A stretch of 64,000 nucleotides of DNA from Otis tarda (taxonomy: Eukaryota; Chordata; Aves; Otidiformes; Otididae). A model generated the notes under the pieces. It did no database searches, was not told the DNA's origin, and saw nothing but the letters and a program-made list of their open reading frames with translations. The position numbers and the translations under genes are program-made. Every line of letters starts with the position of its first letter. Position 1 is the first letter of the stretch. Shown here piece after piece: positions 10,084-23,100 of this stretch. The DNA is taken from assembly GCA_026413225.1 (NCBI GenBank), contig JAPMTP010000079.1, positions 180,971 to 244,970 on the forward strand, written 5' to 3'.

Positions 10084-13000
10084 AAATCACGAACGTGGGA
10101 CGATTGCTCCCACACCAAAAGTGCCAGCCACTCAAGCTCTTGCTGCTCCTCAGCGGCCATTGGCAGTGCACCTACAGCAGCACAGACATTGGGGCTCCGG
10201 GCTTTCCCTGATGAACAGGGCTTCGACGTTTACCACGAGCTGCACGTGGGCGCCCACTGAAAAAAACCCCAAGAAATCACAAACGTCGGACGATTGCTCC
10301 CACACCAAAAGTGCCAGCCACTCAAGCTCTTGCTGCTCCTCAGCGGCCATTGGCAGTGCACCTACCGCACCAGAGACATTGGGGCTCCGGCCTTTCCCTG
10401 ACGAACAGGGCTTCGACGTTTACCACCAGCTGCACGTGGGCGCTCCCTGAAAAAAAACCCCGAAAAATCACGAACGTCGGACGATTTCTCCCACACCAAA
10501 AGGGACAGCCACTCAAGCTCTTGCTGCTCCTCAGCGGCTATTGGCAGCGCACTACAGCAGCACGGACAATGGGGCTCCGGGCTTTCCCTGACGAACAGGG
10601 CTTCGACGTTTACCACCAGCTGCAAGTGGGCGATCCCTTAAAAAAAAAGGCCAAAAAATCACGAACGTCGGACGATTGCACCCACACCAAAAGTGCCAGC
10701 CACTCAAGCTCTTGCTGCTCCTCAGAGGCCATTGGCAGTGCACATACAGCAGCACAGACATTGGGGCTCCGGGCTTTCCCTGACGAACAGGGCTTCGACG
10801 TTTACCAACACCTACACGTGGGTGACCACTGAAAAAAACCCAAAAAAATCACGAACGTCGGACCATTGCTCCCACACCAAAAGTGCCAGACACTCAAGCT
10901 CTTGCTGCTCCTCAGCGGCCATTGGCAGTGCACCTACAGCAGCACAGACATTGGGGCACGGGCTTTCCCTGACAAACAGGGCTTCGATGTTTACCACCAG
11001 CTGCACTATGGCGCCCCCTGAAAAAAACCCCGAAAAGTCACGAACATCAGACGATTGCTCCCACACGAAAAGGGCCAGACACTCAAGCTCTTGCTGCTCC
11101 TCAGCGGCTATTGGCAGCGCACCTATAGCAGCACAGACATTGGGGCTCCGGGCTTTCCCTGACGAACAGGGCTCCGACGTTTACCACCAGCTGCACTTGA
11201 TCGTTCCATGAGTAAAAAACCCAAAGAAATCACGAACGTCGGACCATTGCTCCCACACCAAAAGTGCCACACACTCAAGCTCTTGCTGCTCCTCAGCGGC
11301 CATTGGCAGTGCACCTACAGCAGCACAGACATTGGGGCTCCGGGCGTTCCCTGACGAACAGGGCTTCGATGTTTACCACCAGCTGCACCTGGGCGCCCAC
11401 TGAAAAAAACCCCGAAAAATCACGAACATCGGACGATTGCTCCCACACCAAAAGTGCCAGACACTCAAGCTCTTGCTGCCCCTCAGCGGCCATTGGCATT
11501 GCACCTACAGCAGCAGAGACATTGGGGCTCCGGGCTTTCCCTGACGAACAGGGCTTCGCCGTTTACCACCAGCTGCACCTGGGCGTCCCCTGAAAAAAAC
11601 CCCGATGAAACACGAACGTCGGACAATTGCTCCCACACCAAAAGTGCCAGCCACTCAAGCTCTTACTGCTCCTCAGCAGCCGTTGGCACTCCACGTACCG
11701 CACCAGAGATATTGAGGCTCCGGTCTTTCCCTGACGAACAGGGCTTCGACGTTTACCACCAGCTGCACGTGGGCGCCCACTGAAAAAAAAACCCCGAAAA
11801 ATCACGAACGTCGGACCATTGCTCCCACACCAAAAGTGCCAGCCACTCAAGCTCTTGCTGCTCCTCAGCAGCCATTGGCAGTGCACCTACGGCACCACAG
11901 ACTTTAGGACTCCCTGCTATCCCTGAAGAACAGGGCTTCGACGTTTACCACCAGCTGCACCATGGCGCCCCCTGAAAAAAAAACCCTGAAGAATAAGGGA
12001 CGTCGGAATATTGCTCTCACACCGAAATGGCCAGCCACTCAAGCTCTTGCTGCTCCTCAGCGGCCATTGGCAGTGCACCTACAGCAGCACAGACATTGGG
12101 GCTCCGGGCTTTCCCTGACGAACAGGGCTTCGACGTTTACCACCATCTATATGTGGGCGCCCACTTAAAAAAAAAACCCAGAAAATTGACGAACATCGGA
12201 CGATTGCTCCCACACCAAAAGTGCCAGACACTCAAGCTCTTGCTGCTCCTCAGCGGCCATTGGCAGCGCACCTACAGCAGCACAGACATTGGGGTTCTGG
12301 GCTTTCCCTGACGAACAGGGCTTCGACGTTTACCACCAGCTGAACGTGGTCGCCACCTGGAAATAAATCTCGAAAAATCACGAACGTCGGGACATTGCTC
12401 CCACACCAAAAGTGCCAGCCACTCAAGCTCTTTCTGCTCCTCAGCGGCCATTGGCAGTGCACCTACAGCAGCAGAGACATTGGGGCTCCAGGCTTTCCAT
12501 GACGAACAGGGCTTCGCCGTTTACCACCAGCTGCACCTGGGCGTCCCCTGAAAATAACCCCGAAGAAACACGAACGTCGGACCATTGCTCCCACACCAAA
12601 AGTGCCAGCCACTCAAGCTCTTGCTGCTCCTCCGCAGCCGTTGGCACTCCAAGTACCGCACCAGAGACATTGAGGCTCCGGGCTTTCCCTGACGAACAGG
12701 GCTTCGACGTTTACCACCAGCTGCACAACGGCGCCCCCTAAAAAAAAACCCCAAAAAATCATGAACTTCGGACCATTGCTACAACACCAAAAGTGCCAGC
12801 CACTCAAGCTCGTGCTGCTCCTCAGCGGCCATTGGCAGCGCACCTACAGCACCACAGACATTGGGGCTCCGGCCTTTCCCTGACGAACAGTGTTTCGATG
12901 TTTACCACCAGCTGCACATGGGCGCCCCCTGAAAGTAAAACAGGGAAAAGTTACGAACGTCGGACGATTGCTCCCACACCAAAAGTGCCAGCCACTCAAG

Positions 13001-13138
13001 CTCTTGCTGCTCCTCAGCGGCCATTGGCAGCGCACCTACAGCAGCACAGACATTGGGGCTCCGGGCTTTCCCTGACAAACAGGGTTTCGACGTTGACCAC
13101 CAGCTGCACTTGATCGCTCCCTGATAAATAACCCCAAG
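10084..13138 (+). repeat. 16-monomer block, tandem copy 2 (3,055 bp)
   Basis: This is the near-identical tandem partner of the preceding block, monomer for monomer. It keeps rare variants such as the short unit with GCGCACTACAGCAG, the unit with GAAATGGCCAGCC, and the CTTGATCGCTCC tails. The block ends at 13138, where the sequence turns to AACGTCGGACG instead of the AACGTGGGACG that begins both copies. A duplication this exact implies very recent unequal exchange, or an assembly expansion. Confidence 0.9.
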
Positions 13139-14092
13139 AAATCACGAACGTCGGACGATTGCTCCCACACCAAAAGTGCCAGCCACTCAAGCTCTTGCTG
13201 CTCCTCAGCGGCCATTGGCAGTCCACCTACAGCAGCACAGACACTGGGGCTCCGGGCTTTCCCTGATGAACAGGGCTTCGACGTTTACCACCAGCTGCAC
13301 CTGGGCACCCCCTGAAAAAAAACCCAAAAGATCACGAACGTCGGAAGATTGCTCCCACACCAAAAGTGCCAGCCACTCAAGCTCTTGCTGCTCCTCAGCG
13401 GACATTGGCAGTGCACCTACAGCGGCACAGACATTGGGGCTCCAGGCTTTCCCTGACGAACAGGGCTTCGACGTTTACCACCAGCTGCACGTGGGCGCTC
13501 ACTGAAAAAGAAGCTCGAAGAATCACTGTGGTCGGACCATTGCTCCCACACCAAAAGTGCCAGCCACTCAAGCTCTTGCTGCTCCTCAGCGACCATTGGA
13601 AGTGCACCTACAGTACCACAGATACTGGGGCTCCGGGCTTTCCCTGACGAACAGGGCTTCGACGTTTACCACCAGCTGCACGTGGGCGCCCCCTGAAAAA
13701 AAAACCCGAAAAATCATGAACGTCAGACTATTGCTCCCACACCAAAAGTGCCAGCCACTCAAGCTCTTGCTGCTCCTCAGTGGCCATTGGCAGTCCACCT
13801 ACAGCACCACAGACATTGGGGCTCCGAGCTTTCCTTGACGAACAGGGCTTTGACGTTTACCACCAGCTGCACCAGGGCACACACTAAAAAAAACCCCGAA
13901 AAATCACGAACGTCGGACGATTGATCCCACACCAAAAGTGCCAGCCACTCAAGCTCTTGCTGCTCCTCAGCGGCCATTGGCAGCGCACCTACAGCAGCAC
14001 AGACAGTGGGGCTCCGGGCTTTCCCTGACGAACAGGGCTTCGACGTTTACCACCAGCTGCACGTCGGCGCCCCGTTAAAAAAAAAACTCGAA
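13139..14092 (+). repeat. Subfamily B monomers without an obvious block partner (about 5 units)
   Basis: Five ordinary forward monomers. One tail reads GAAAAAGAAGCTCGAAGAATC (near 13504), and a neighbouring unit has CAGGGCACACACTAAAAA near 13872. I saw no longer duplicated context and no gene. Confidence 0.8.
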
Positions 14093-16164
14093 AAATCACG
14101 AACGTCGGACGATTGCTCCCACACCAAAAGTGCCAGACACTCAAGCTCTTGCTGCTCCTCAGCGGCCATTGGCAGTGCACATACAGCAGCACACACACTG
14201 TGGCTCCGGGCTTTCCCTGACAAACAGGGCTTCGACGTTTACCACCAGCTGCACGTGGGCGCTCACTGAAAAAAAACCCCGAAAAATCACGAACGTCGGA
14301 CCATTGCTCCCACACCAAAAGTGCCAGCCACTCAAGCTCTTGCTGCTCCTCAGCGGCCATTGGCAGTGCACCTACAGCAGCACAGACATTGGGGCTCTGT
14401 GCTTTCCCTGACGAACAGGGCTTCGACGTTTCCCACCAGCTATACTTGGGCGCCGCCTGAAAAAAACCCCGAAAATTCACGAACGTCAGACCATTGCTCC
14501 CACACCAAAATTGCCAGCCACTCAAGCTCTTGCTGCTCCTCAGCGGCCATTGGCAGTCCACCTACCGCACCAGAGACATTGGGGCTCCGGGCTTTCCCTG
14601 ACGAACATGGCTTAGACGTTTTACACCAGCTGCACCTGGGCGTCCCCTGAAAAAAAACCCCGAAAAATCAATAACGTCGGAAGATTGCTCCCACACCAAA
14701 AGTGCCAGCTACTGGAGCTCTTGCTGCTCCACAGCGGCCATTGGCAGTGCACCTACAGCAGCACAGATTTTGGGGCTCTGGGCTTTCCCTGACGAACAGG
14801 GCTTCGACGTTTACCACCAGCTGCACAAGGGCGCTCACTGAAAAAAACCCCGAAAAATCACGAACGTCGGACCATTGCTCCCACACCAAAAGTGCCAGCC
14901 ACTCAAGCTCTTGCTGCTCCTCAGCGGCCATTGGCAGTGAACATACAGCAGCACACACACTGGCGCTCCGGGCTTTCCCTGACAAACAGGGCTTCGACGT
15001 TTACCACCAGCTGCACCTGGGCGCCCGCTGAAAAAAACCCCGAAAAATCAATAACGTCGGATGATTGCTCCCACACCAAAAGTGCCAGCCACTCAAGCTC
15101 TTGCTGCTCCTCAGCGGCCATTGGGAGAGCACCTACAGCACCACAGACATTGGGGCTCCGGGATTTCCCTGACGAGCAGGGCTTTGACGTTTACCACCAG
15201 CTGCACGTGGGAGCACCCTGAAAAAAACCTCGAAAAATCACGAACGTCGGACGATTGCTCCCACACCAAAAGTGCCAGCCACTCAAGCTCTTGCTGCTCC
15301 TCAGCGGCCATTGGCAGCGCACCTACAGCAGTGCAGACACTGGGGCTCCGGGCTTTCCCTGATGAACAGGGCTTCGACGTTTACCACCAGCTGCACGTGG
15401 GAGCCCCCTGAAAAAAACCCCCAAAAATCACGAACGTCGGAAGATTGCTCCCACACCAAAAGTGCCAGCCACTCAAGCTCTTGCTGCTCCTCAGCGGCCA
15501 TTGGCAGCGCACCTATAGCAGCAGAGACTTTGGGGCTCCGGGCTTTCCCTGAAGAACAGGGCTTCGACGTTTACCACCAGCTGCACGTGGGCGCTCCCTG
15601 AAAAACAAACTCGAAAAATCACGAACGTCGGACGATTGATCCCACACCAAAAGTGCCAGACACTCAAGCTCTTGCTGCTCCTCAATGGCCATTGCCAGTC
15701 CATCTACTGCACAAGAGACATTGGGACTCCGGGCTTTCCCTGACGAACAGGGCTTCGACGTTTGCCACCAGCTATATGTGGGCGCTGCCTGAAAAAAACC
15801 CCGAAAAATCACGAACATCAGACCATTGCTCCCACACCAAAAGTGCCAGCCACTCACGCTCTTGCTGCTCCTCAGCGGCCATTGCCAGTCCATCTACCGC
15901 ACCAGAGACATTGGGGCTCCGGGCTTTCCCTGACGAACAGGGCTTCGATGTTTGCCACCAGCTGCACGTGGGCGCTCACTGAAAAAAAACACCGAAAAAT
16001 CACGAACGTCGGACAATTGCTCCCACACCAAAAGTGCCAGACACTCAAGCTCTTGCTGCTCCTCAGCGGCCATTGGCAGTGAACATACAGCAGCACACAC
16101 ACTGGGGCTCCGGGCTTTCCCTGAGGAACAGGGCTTCGACGTTTACCACCAGCTGCACCTGGGC
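14093..16164 (+). repeat. Duplicated satellite block, copy 1 (about 11 monomers)
   Basis: This run matches 18292-20173 in order. Shared rare variants include the GCACACACACTGTGGCTCC unit, the GCTACTGGAGCTCTTGC unit near 14705, the AATCAATAACGTCGGATGATT tail near 15045, and a pair with CCATTGCCAGTCCATCTAC near 15690 and 15880. The offset is 4199 on the left and about 4009 from 14702 on, so one 190-bp monomer (about 14500-14690) present here is missing in the other copy. Confidence 0.85.
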
Positions 16165-16769
16165 GCTCCCTGAAAAAAAACCCCGAAAAATCACGAACGT
16201 CGGACGATTTCTCCCACACCAAAAGTGCCAGCCACTCAAGCTCTTGCTGCTCCTCAGCGGATATTGGCAGCGCACTACAGCAGCACGGACATTGGGGCTC
16301 CGGGCTTTCCCTGACGAACAGGGCTTCGACGTTTGCCACCAGCTGCACGTGAGCGCTCCCTGAAAATAAAAACCCTGAAAAAACACGAACATCGGACCAT
16401 TGCTCCCACACCAAAAGTGCCACACACTCAAGCTCTTGCTGCTCCTCAGCGGCCATTGGCAGTGCACCTACAGCAGCACAGACATTAGGGCTCCGGACTT
16501 TCCCTGACGAACAGGGCTTCGACGTTTACCACCAGCTGCACCTGGGCGACCCCTGAAAAAAAACCCAGAAAAAAAATCACGAACGTCGGACAATTGCTCC
16601 CACACCAAAAGTGCCAGCCACTCAAGCACCTGCTGCTCCTCAGCGGCCATTGGCACTCCACGTACTGCACAAGAGACATTGAGGCTCCGGTCTTTCCCTG
16701 ACGAACAGGGCTTCGACATTTACCACCAGCTGCACAACGGCGCCCCCTGAAAAAAAACCCCGAAAAATC
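16165..16769 (+). repeat. Subfamily B monomers between duplicated blocks (about 3 units)
   Basis: Ordinary monomers. One has an A/T-run tail CTGAAAATAAAAACCCTG near 16360, and one has a long AGAAAAAAAATCACG tail near 16568. No partner block was recognised and no gene is present. Confidence 0.75.
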
Positions 16770-18291
16770 ACGAATGTCGGACCATTGCTCCCACACCAAA
16801 AGTGCCAGACACTCAAGCTCTTGCTAATCCTCAGCGGCCATTGGCAGCGCACCTACAGCAGCACAGACATTGGGGCTCCGGGCGTTCCCTGACGAACAGG
16901 GCTTCCACGTTTACCACCAGCTGCACCTGGGCGCCCACTGAAAAAAACCCCGAAAAATCACGAACATCGGACGATTGCTCCCACACCAAAAGTGCCAGAC
17001 ACTCAAGCTCTTGCTGCTCCTCAGCGGCCATTGGCATTGCACCTACAGCAGCAGAGACATTGGGGCTCCAGGCTTTCCCTGACGAACAGGGCTTCGCCGT
17101 TTACCACCAGCTGCACCTGGGCGTCCCCTGAAAACAACCCCGATGAAACACGAACGTCGGACAATTGCTCCCACACCAAAAGTGCCAGCCACTCAAGCTC
17201 TTGCTGCTCCTCAGCAGCCATTGGCAGTGCACCTACGGCACCACAGACTTTAGGACTCCCTGCTATCCCTGAAGAACAGGGCTTCGACGTTTACCACCAG
17301 CTGCACCACGGCGCCCCCTGAAAAAAAACCCTGAAGAATAAGGGACGTCGGAATATTGCTCTCACACAGAAATGGCCAGCCACTCAAGCTCTTGCTGCTC
17401 CTCAGCGGCCATTGGCAGTGCACCTACAGCAGCACAGACATTGGGGCTCCGGGCTTTCCCTGACGAACAGGGCTTCGACGTTTACCACCATCTATATGTG
17501 GGCGCCCACTTGAAAAAAAACCCAGAAAATTGACGAACATCGGACGATTGCTCCCACACCAAAAGTGCCAGACACTCAAGCTCTTGCTGCTCCTCAGCGG
17601 CCATTGGCAGCGCACCTACAGCAGCACAGACATTGGGGTTCTGGGCTTTCCCTGACGAACAGGGCTTCGACGTTTACCACCAGCTGCACATGGTCGCCAC
17701 CTGGAAAAAAATCTCGAAAAATCACGAACGTCGGGACATTGCTCCCACACGAAAAGTGCCAGCCACTCAAGCTCTTGCTGCTCCTCAGCGGCCATTGGCA
17801 GTGCACCTACAGCAGCAGAGACATTGGGGCTCCAGGCTTTCCATGACGAACAGGGCTTCGCCGTTTACCACCAGCTGCACCTGGGCGTCCCCTGAAAATA
17901 ACCCCGTAGAAACACGAACGTCGGACCATTGCTCCCACACCAAAAGTGCCAGCCACTCAAACTCTTGCTGCTCCTCAGCAGCCGTTGGCACTCCACGTAC
18001 CGCACCAGAGACATTGAGGCTCCGGGCTTTCCCTGACGAACAGTGTTTCGATGTTTACCACCAGCTGCACATGGGCGCCCCCTGAAAATAAAAAAGGGAA
18101 AAGTTACGAACGTCGGACGATTGCTCCCACACCAAAAGTGCCAGCCACTCAAGCTCTTGCTGCTCCTCAGCGGCCATTGGCAGTGCACCTACAGTAGCAC
18201 AGACATTGGGGCTCCGGGCTTTCCTTGACAAACAGGGTTTCGACGTTTACCACCAGCTGCACTTGATCGCTCCCTGATAAATAACCCCAAG
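16770..18291 (+). repeat. Third, shortened copy of part of the 16-monomer block
   Basis: The variant order follows the second half of the 7032-10083 block: the GGGCGTTCCCTGACG unit, the CGCCGTTTACC units, the CAGACTTTAGGACTCC unit, the GAATAAGGGACGTCGGAATATT tail, the unit with CATCTATATGTGGG, and the CTTGATCGCTCCCTGATAAATAACCCC end. The offset is 8590 on the left and 8399 after one monomer is lost near 17160. A second monomer is lost near 17990-18050, where one unit fuses the start of one block-1 monomer with the end of the next. It shows more base changes than the tandem pair, so it is an older copy. Confidence 0.78.
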
Positions 18292-20173
18292 AAATCACGA
18301 ACGTCGGACGATTGCTCCCACACCAAAAGTGCCAGACACTCAAGCTCTTGCTGCTCCTCAGCGCCCATTGGCAGTGCACATACAGCAGCACACACACTGT
18401 GGCTCCGGGCTTTCCCTGACGAACAGGGCTTCGACGTATACCACCAGCTGCATGTGGGCGCTCACTGAAAAAAAACCCCGAAAAATCACGAACGTCGGAC
18501 CATTGCTCCCACACCAAAAGTGCCAGCCACTCAAGCTCTTGCTGCTCCTCAGCGGCCATTGGCAGTGCACCTACAGCAGCACAGACATTGGGGCGCTGTG
18601 CTTTCCCTGACGAACAGGGCTTCGACGTTTGCCACCAGCTATACTTGGGCGCCGCCTGAAAAAAACCCCGAAAATTCACGAACGTCGGAAGATTGCTCCC
18701 ACACCAAAAGTGCCAGCTACTGGAGCTCTTGCTGCTCCACAGCGGCCATTGGCAGTGCACCTACAGCACCACAGACATTGGGGCTCTGGGCTTTCCCTGA
18801 CGAACAGGGCTTCGACGTTTACCACCAGCTGCACAAGGGCGCTCACTGAAAAAAACCCCGAAAAATCACGAACGTCGGACCATTGCTCCCACACCAAAAG
18901 TGCCAGCCACTCAAGCTCTTGCTGCTCCTCAGCGGCCATTGGCAGTGAACATACAGCAGCACACACACTGGCGCTCCGGGCTTTCCCTGACGAACAGGGC
19001 TTCGACGTTTACCACCAGCTGCACCTGGGCGCCCCCTGAAAAAAACCCCGAAAAATCAATAACGTCGGATGATTGCTCCCACACCAAAAGTGCCAGACAC
19101 TCAAGCTCTTGCTGCTCCTCAGCGGTCATTGGCAGTGCACCTACAGCACCACAGACATTGGGGCTCCGGGATTTCCCTGACGAACAGGGCTTTGACGTTT
19201 ACCACCAGCTGCACGTGGGAGCACCCTGAAAAAAAAACTCGAAAAATCACGAACGTCGGACGATTGCTCCCACACCAAAAGTGCCAGCCACTCAAGCTCT
19301 TGCTGCTCCTCAGCGGCCATTGGCAGCGCACCTACAGCAGCACAGACACTGGGGCTCCGGGCTTTCCCTGATGAACAGGGCTTCGACGTTTACCACCAGC
19401 TGCACGTGGGAGCCCCCTGAATAAAACCCCGAATAATCACCAACGTCGGAAGATTGCTCCCACACCAAAAGTGCCAGCCACTCAAGCTCTTGCTGCTCCT
19501 CAGCGGCCATTGGCAGCGCACCTACAGCAGCACAGACACTGGGGCTCCGGGCTTTCCCTGATGAACAGGGCTTCGACGTTTACCACCAGCTGCACGTGGG
19601 CGCTCCCTGAAAAACAAACTCGAAAAATCACGAACGTCGGACGATTGCTCCCACACCAAAAGTGCCAGCCACTCAAGCTCTTGCTGCTCCTCAATGGCCA
19701 TTGCCAGTCCATCTACTGCACAAGAGACATTGGGACTCCGGGCTTTCCCTAACGAACAGGGCTTCGACGTTTGCCACCAGCTATATGTGGGCGCTGCCTG
19801 AAAAAAACCCCGAAAAATCACGAACATCAGACCATTGCTCCCACACCAAAAGTGCCAGCCACTCAAGCTCTTGCTGCTCCTCAGCGGCCATTGCCAGTCC
19901 ATCTACCGCACCAGAGACATTGGGGCTCCGGGCTTTCCCTGACGAACAGGGCTTCGATGTTTGCCACCAGCTGCACGTGGGCGCCTCCTGAAAAAAAACC
20001 CCGAAAAATCACGAACGTCGGACAATTGCTCCCACACCAAAAGTGCCAGACACTCAAGCTCTTGCTGCTCCTCAGCGGCCATTGGCAGTGAACATACAGC
20101 AGCAAACACACTGGGGCTCCGGGCTTTCCCTGACGAACAGGGCTTCGACGTTTACCACCAGCTGCACCTGGGC
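18292..20173 (+). repeat. Duplicated satellite block, copy 2 (about 10 monomers)
   Basis: Partner of 14093-16164 with the same order of variant monomers and one monomer fewer. It ends near 20173, where the tail changes from the partner's GCTCCCTG to GACCCCTG and the next monomers no longer match. It lies directly after the third copy of the 16-monomer block, so two separate duplications meet near 18292. Confidence 0.85.
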
Positions 20174-23100
20174 GACCCCTGAAAAAAAAACTCGAAAAAT
20201 CAGAAACGTCGGACCATTGCTCCCACACCAAAATTGCCAGACACTCAAGCTCTTGCTGCTCCTCAGCGGCCATTGGCAGCGCACCTACAGCAGCAGAGAC
20301 ATTGGGGCTCCGGGCTTTCCCTGAAAAACAGGTCTTCGACGTTTACCACCAGCTGCACAACGGCGCCCCCTGAAAAAAAACCCCGTAAAATCACGAACGT
20401 CGGACCATTGCTCCCACACAAAAAGTGCCAGCCACTCAAGCTCTTGCTGCTCCTCAGCACCCGTTGGCACTCCACGTACCGCACCAGAGACATTGGGGCT
20501 CCGGTCTTTCCCTGACGAACAGGGCTTCGACGTTTACCACCCAGCTGCACCAGGGCGCCCCCTGAAAAAAAACCCAAAAAAATCACGAACGTCGGAAGAT
20601 CGCTCCCACACCAAAAGTGCCAGCCACTCAAGCTCTTGCTGCTCCTCAGCGGCCATTGGCAGTGCACCTACAGCACCAGAGACATTGGGGCTCCGGGCTT
20701 TCCTTGACGAACAGGGCTTCGACGTTTACCACCCAGCTGCACCAGGGCGCCCCCTGAAAAAAAACCCCGAAAAATCACGAACGTCGGAAGATTGCTCCCA
20801 CACCAAAAGTGCCAGCCACTCAAGCTCTTGCTGCTCCTCAGCGGCCATTGGCAGCGCAGCTACAGCAGCACAGACATTGGGGCTCCGGGCTTTCCCTGAC
20901 GAACAGGGCTTCGACGTTTACCACCAGCTGCACCTGGGCGTGCCCTGTTAATAACCCCGAAGAAACACGAACGTCGGACAATTGCTCCCACACCAAAAGT
21001 GCCAGCCACTCAAGCTCTTGCTGCTCCTCAGCAGCCGTTGGCACTCCACGTACCGCACCAGATACATTTAGGCTCCGGACTTTCCCTGACGAACAGGGCT
21101 TCGACATTTACCACCAGCTGCACCGGGGCGCCGCCTGAAAAAAAACACCGAAAAATCACGAACGTCAGACCATTGCTCCCACACCAAAAGTGCCAGCCAC
21201 TCAAGATCTTGCTGCTCCTCAGCGGCCATTGGCAGTGCACCTACAGCACCACAGACATTGGGGCTCCGGGCCTTCCCTGACGAACAGGGCTTCGACGTTT
21301 ACCACCAGCTGCACCTGGGCGCCCACTGAAGAAAAACCCAGAAAAATGACGAACATCGGACGATTGCTTCCACACCAAAAGTGCCAGCCACTCAAGCTCT
21401 TGCTGCTCCTCAGCGTCCATTGGCAGTCCACCTACAGCACCAGAGACACTGGGGCTCCGTGCTTTCCATGACGAACAGGGCTTCGATGTTTACCACCAGC
21501 TGCACGTGGGAGCCAACTGAAAAAAACACTGAAAAATCACGAACGTCAGACGATTGCTCCCACACCAAAAGTGCCAGCCACTCAAGCTCTTGCTGCTCCT
21601 CAGCGGCCATTGGCAGCGCACCTACAGCAGCACAGACATTGGGGCTCCGGGCTTTCCCTGACGAACAGTGTTTTGATGTTTACCACCAGCTGCACATGGG
21701 CGTCCCCTGAAAAGAAACCCCCGAAAAATCACGAACGTCGGACGATTGCTCCCACACCAAAAGGGCCGGCCACTCAAGCTCTTGCTGCTCCTCAGCGGCC
21801 ATTGGCAGCGCACCTACAGCAGCACAGACATTGGGGCTCCGGGCGTTCCCTGACGAACAGGGCTTCGACGTTTACCATCAGCTGCTCCTGGGCGCCCACT
21901 GAAAAAAACTCGAAAAATTCAGGAACGTCGGACGATTGCTCCCACACCAAAAGTGCCAGCCACTCAAGCTCTTGCTGCTCCTCAGCGGCCATTGGCAGCG
22001 CAACTATACGAGCACAGACATTGAGGCTCCGGTCTTTCCCTGACGAACAGGGCTTCGACGTTTACCACCAGCTGCACATGGGCGCCGACTGAAAAAAAAC
22101 CCCGAAAATTCAGGAACGTCGGACGATTGCTCCCACACCAAAAGTGCCAGCCACTCAAGCTCTTGCTGCTCCTCAGCGGCCATTTCAAGGGCACCTATAC
22201 CAGCACAGACATTGGGGCTCCGGGCTTTCCCTGACGAACATGGCTTCCACGTTTACCACCAGCTGCACTTGATCGCTCCATGATAAAATAACCCAAGAAA
22301 TCACCAACGTCGGACGATTGCTCCCACACCAAAAGTGCCAGACACTCAAGCTCTTGCTGCTCCTCAGCGGCCATTGGCAGTGCACCTACAGCAGCACAGA
22401 CATTGGGGCGCCGGGCTTTCCCTGACAACAGGGCTTCGACGTTTAGCACCAGCTGCACCTGGGCGCCAACTGAAAAAAACCTCAAGAAATCACGAACGTC
22501 GGACCATTGCTCCAACACCAAAAGTGAAGCCACTCAAGCTCTTGCTGCTCGTCAGCGGCCATTGGGAGAGCACCTACAGCACCAGAGACATTCGGGCTCC
22601 AGGCTTTCCCTGAAGAACAGCGCTTTGACGTTTACCACCAGCTGCACCTGGGCGCCACATGGAAAAAAAAACTCGAAAAATCACGAACGTCGGACGATGG
22701 CTCCCACACCAAAAGTGCCAGCCACACAAGCTCTTGCTGCTACTCAGCGGCCATTGGCAGTGCACCTACAGCAGCACAGACATTGGGGCTCCGGGCTTTC
22801 CATGACGAACAGGTATTCGCTGTTTACCACCAGCTGCACCTGGGCATCCCCTGAAAATAACCCCGAAGAAACACGAATGTCGGCCAATTGCTCCCACACC
22901 AAAAGTGCCAGCAACTCAAGCTCTTGCTGCTCCTCAGCAGCCGTTGGCACTCCACGTATCGCACCAGAGACATTGAGGTTCCGGTCTTTCCCTGACGAAA
23001 AGGGCTTCGAAGTTTACCACCAGCTGCACAAGGGCGCCAACTGAAAAAAAACCCCAAAAAATCACGAACGTCGGAAGACTGCTCCCACACCAAAAGTGCC

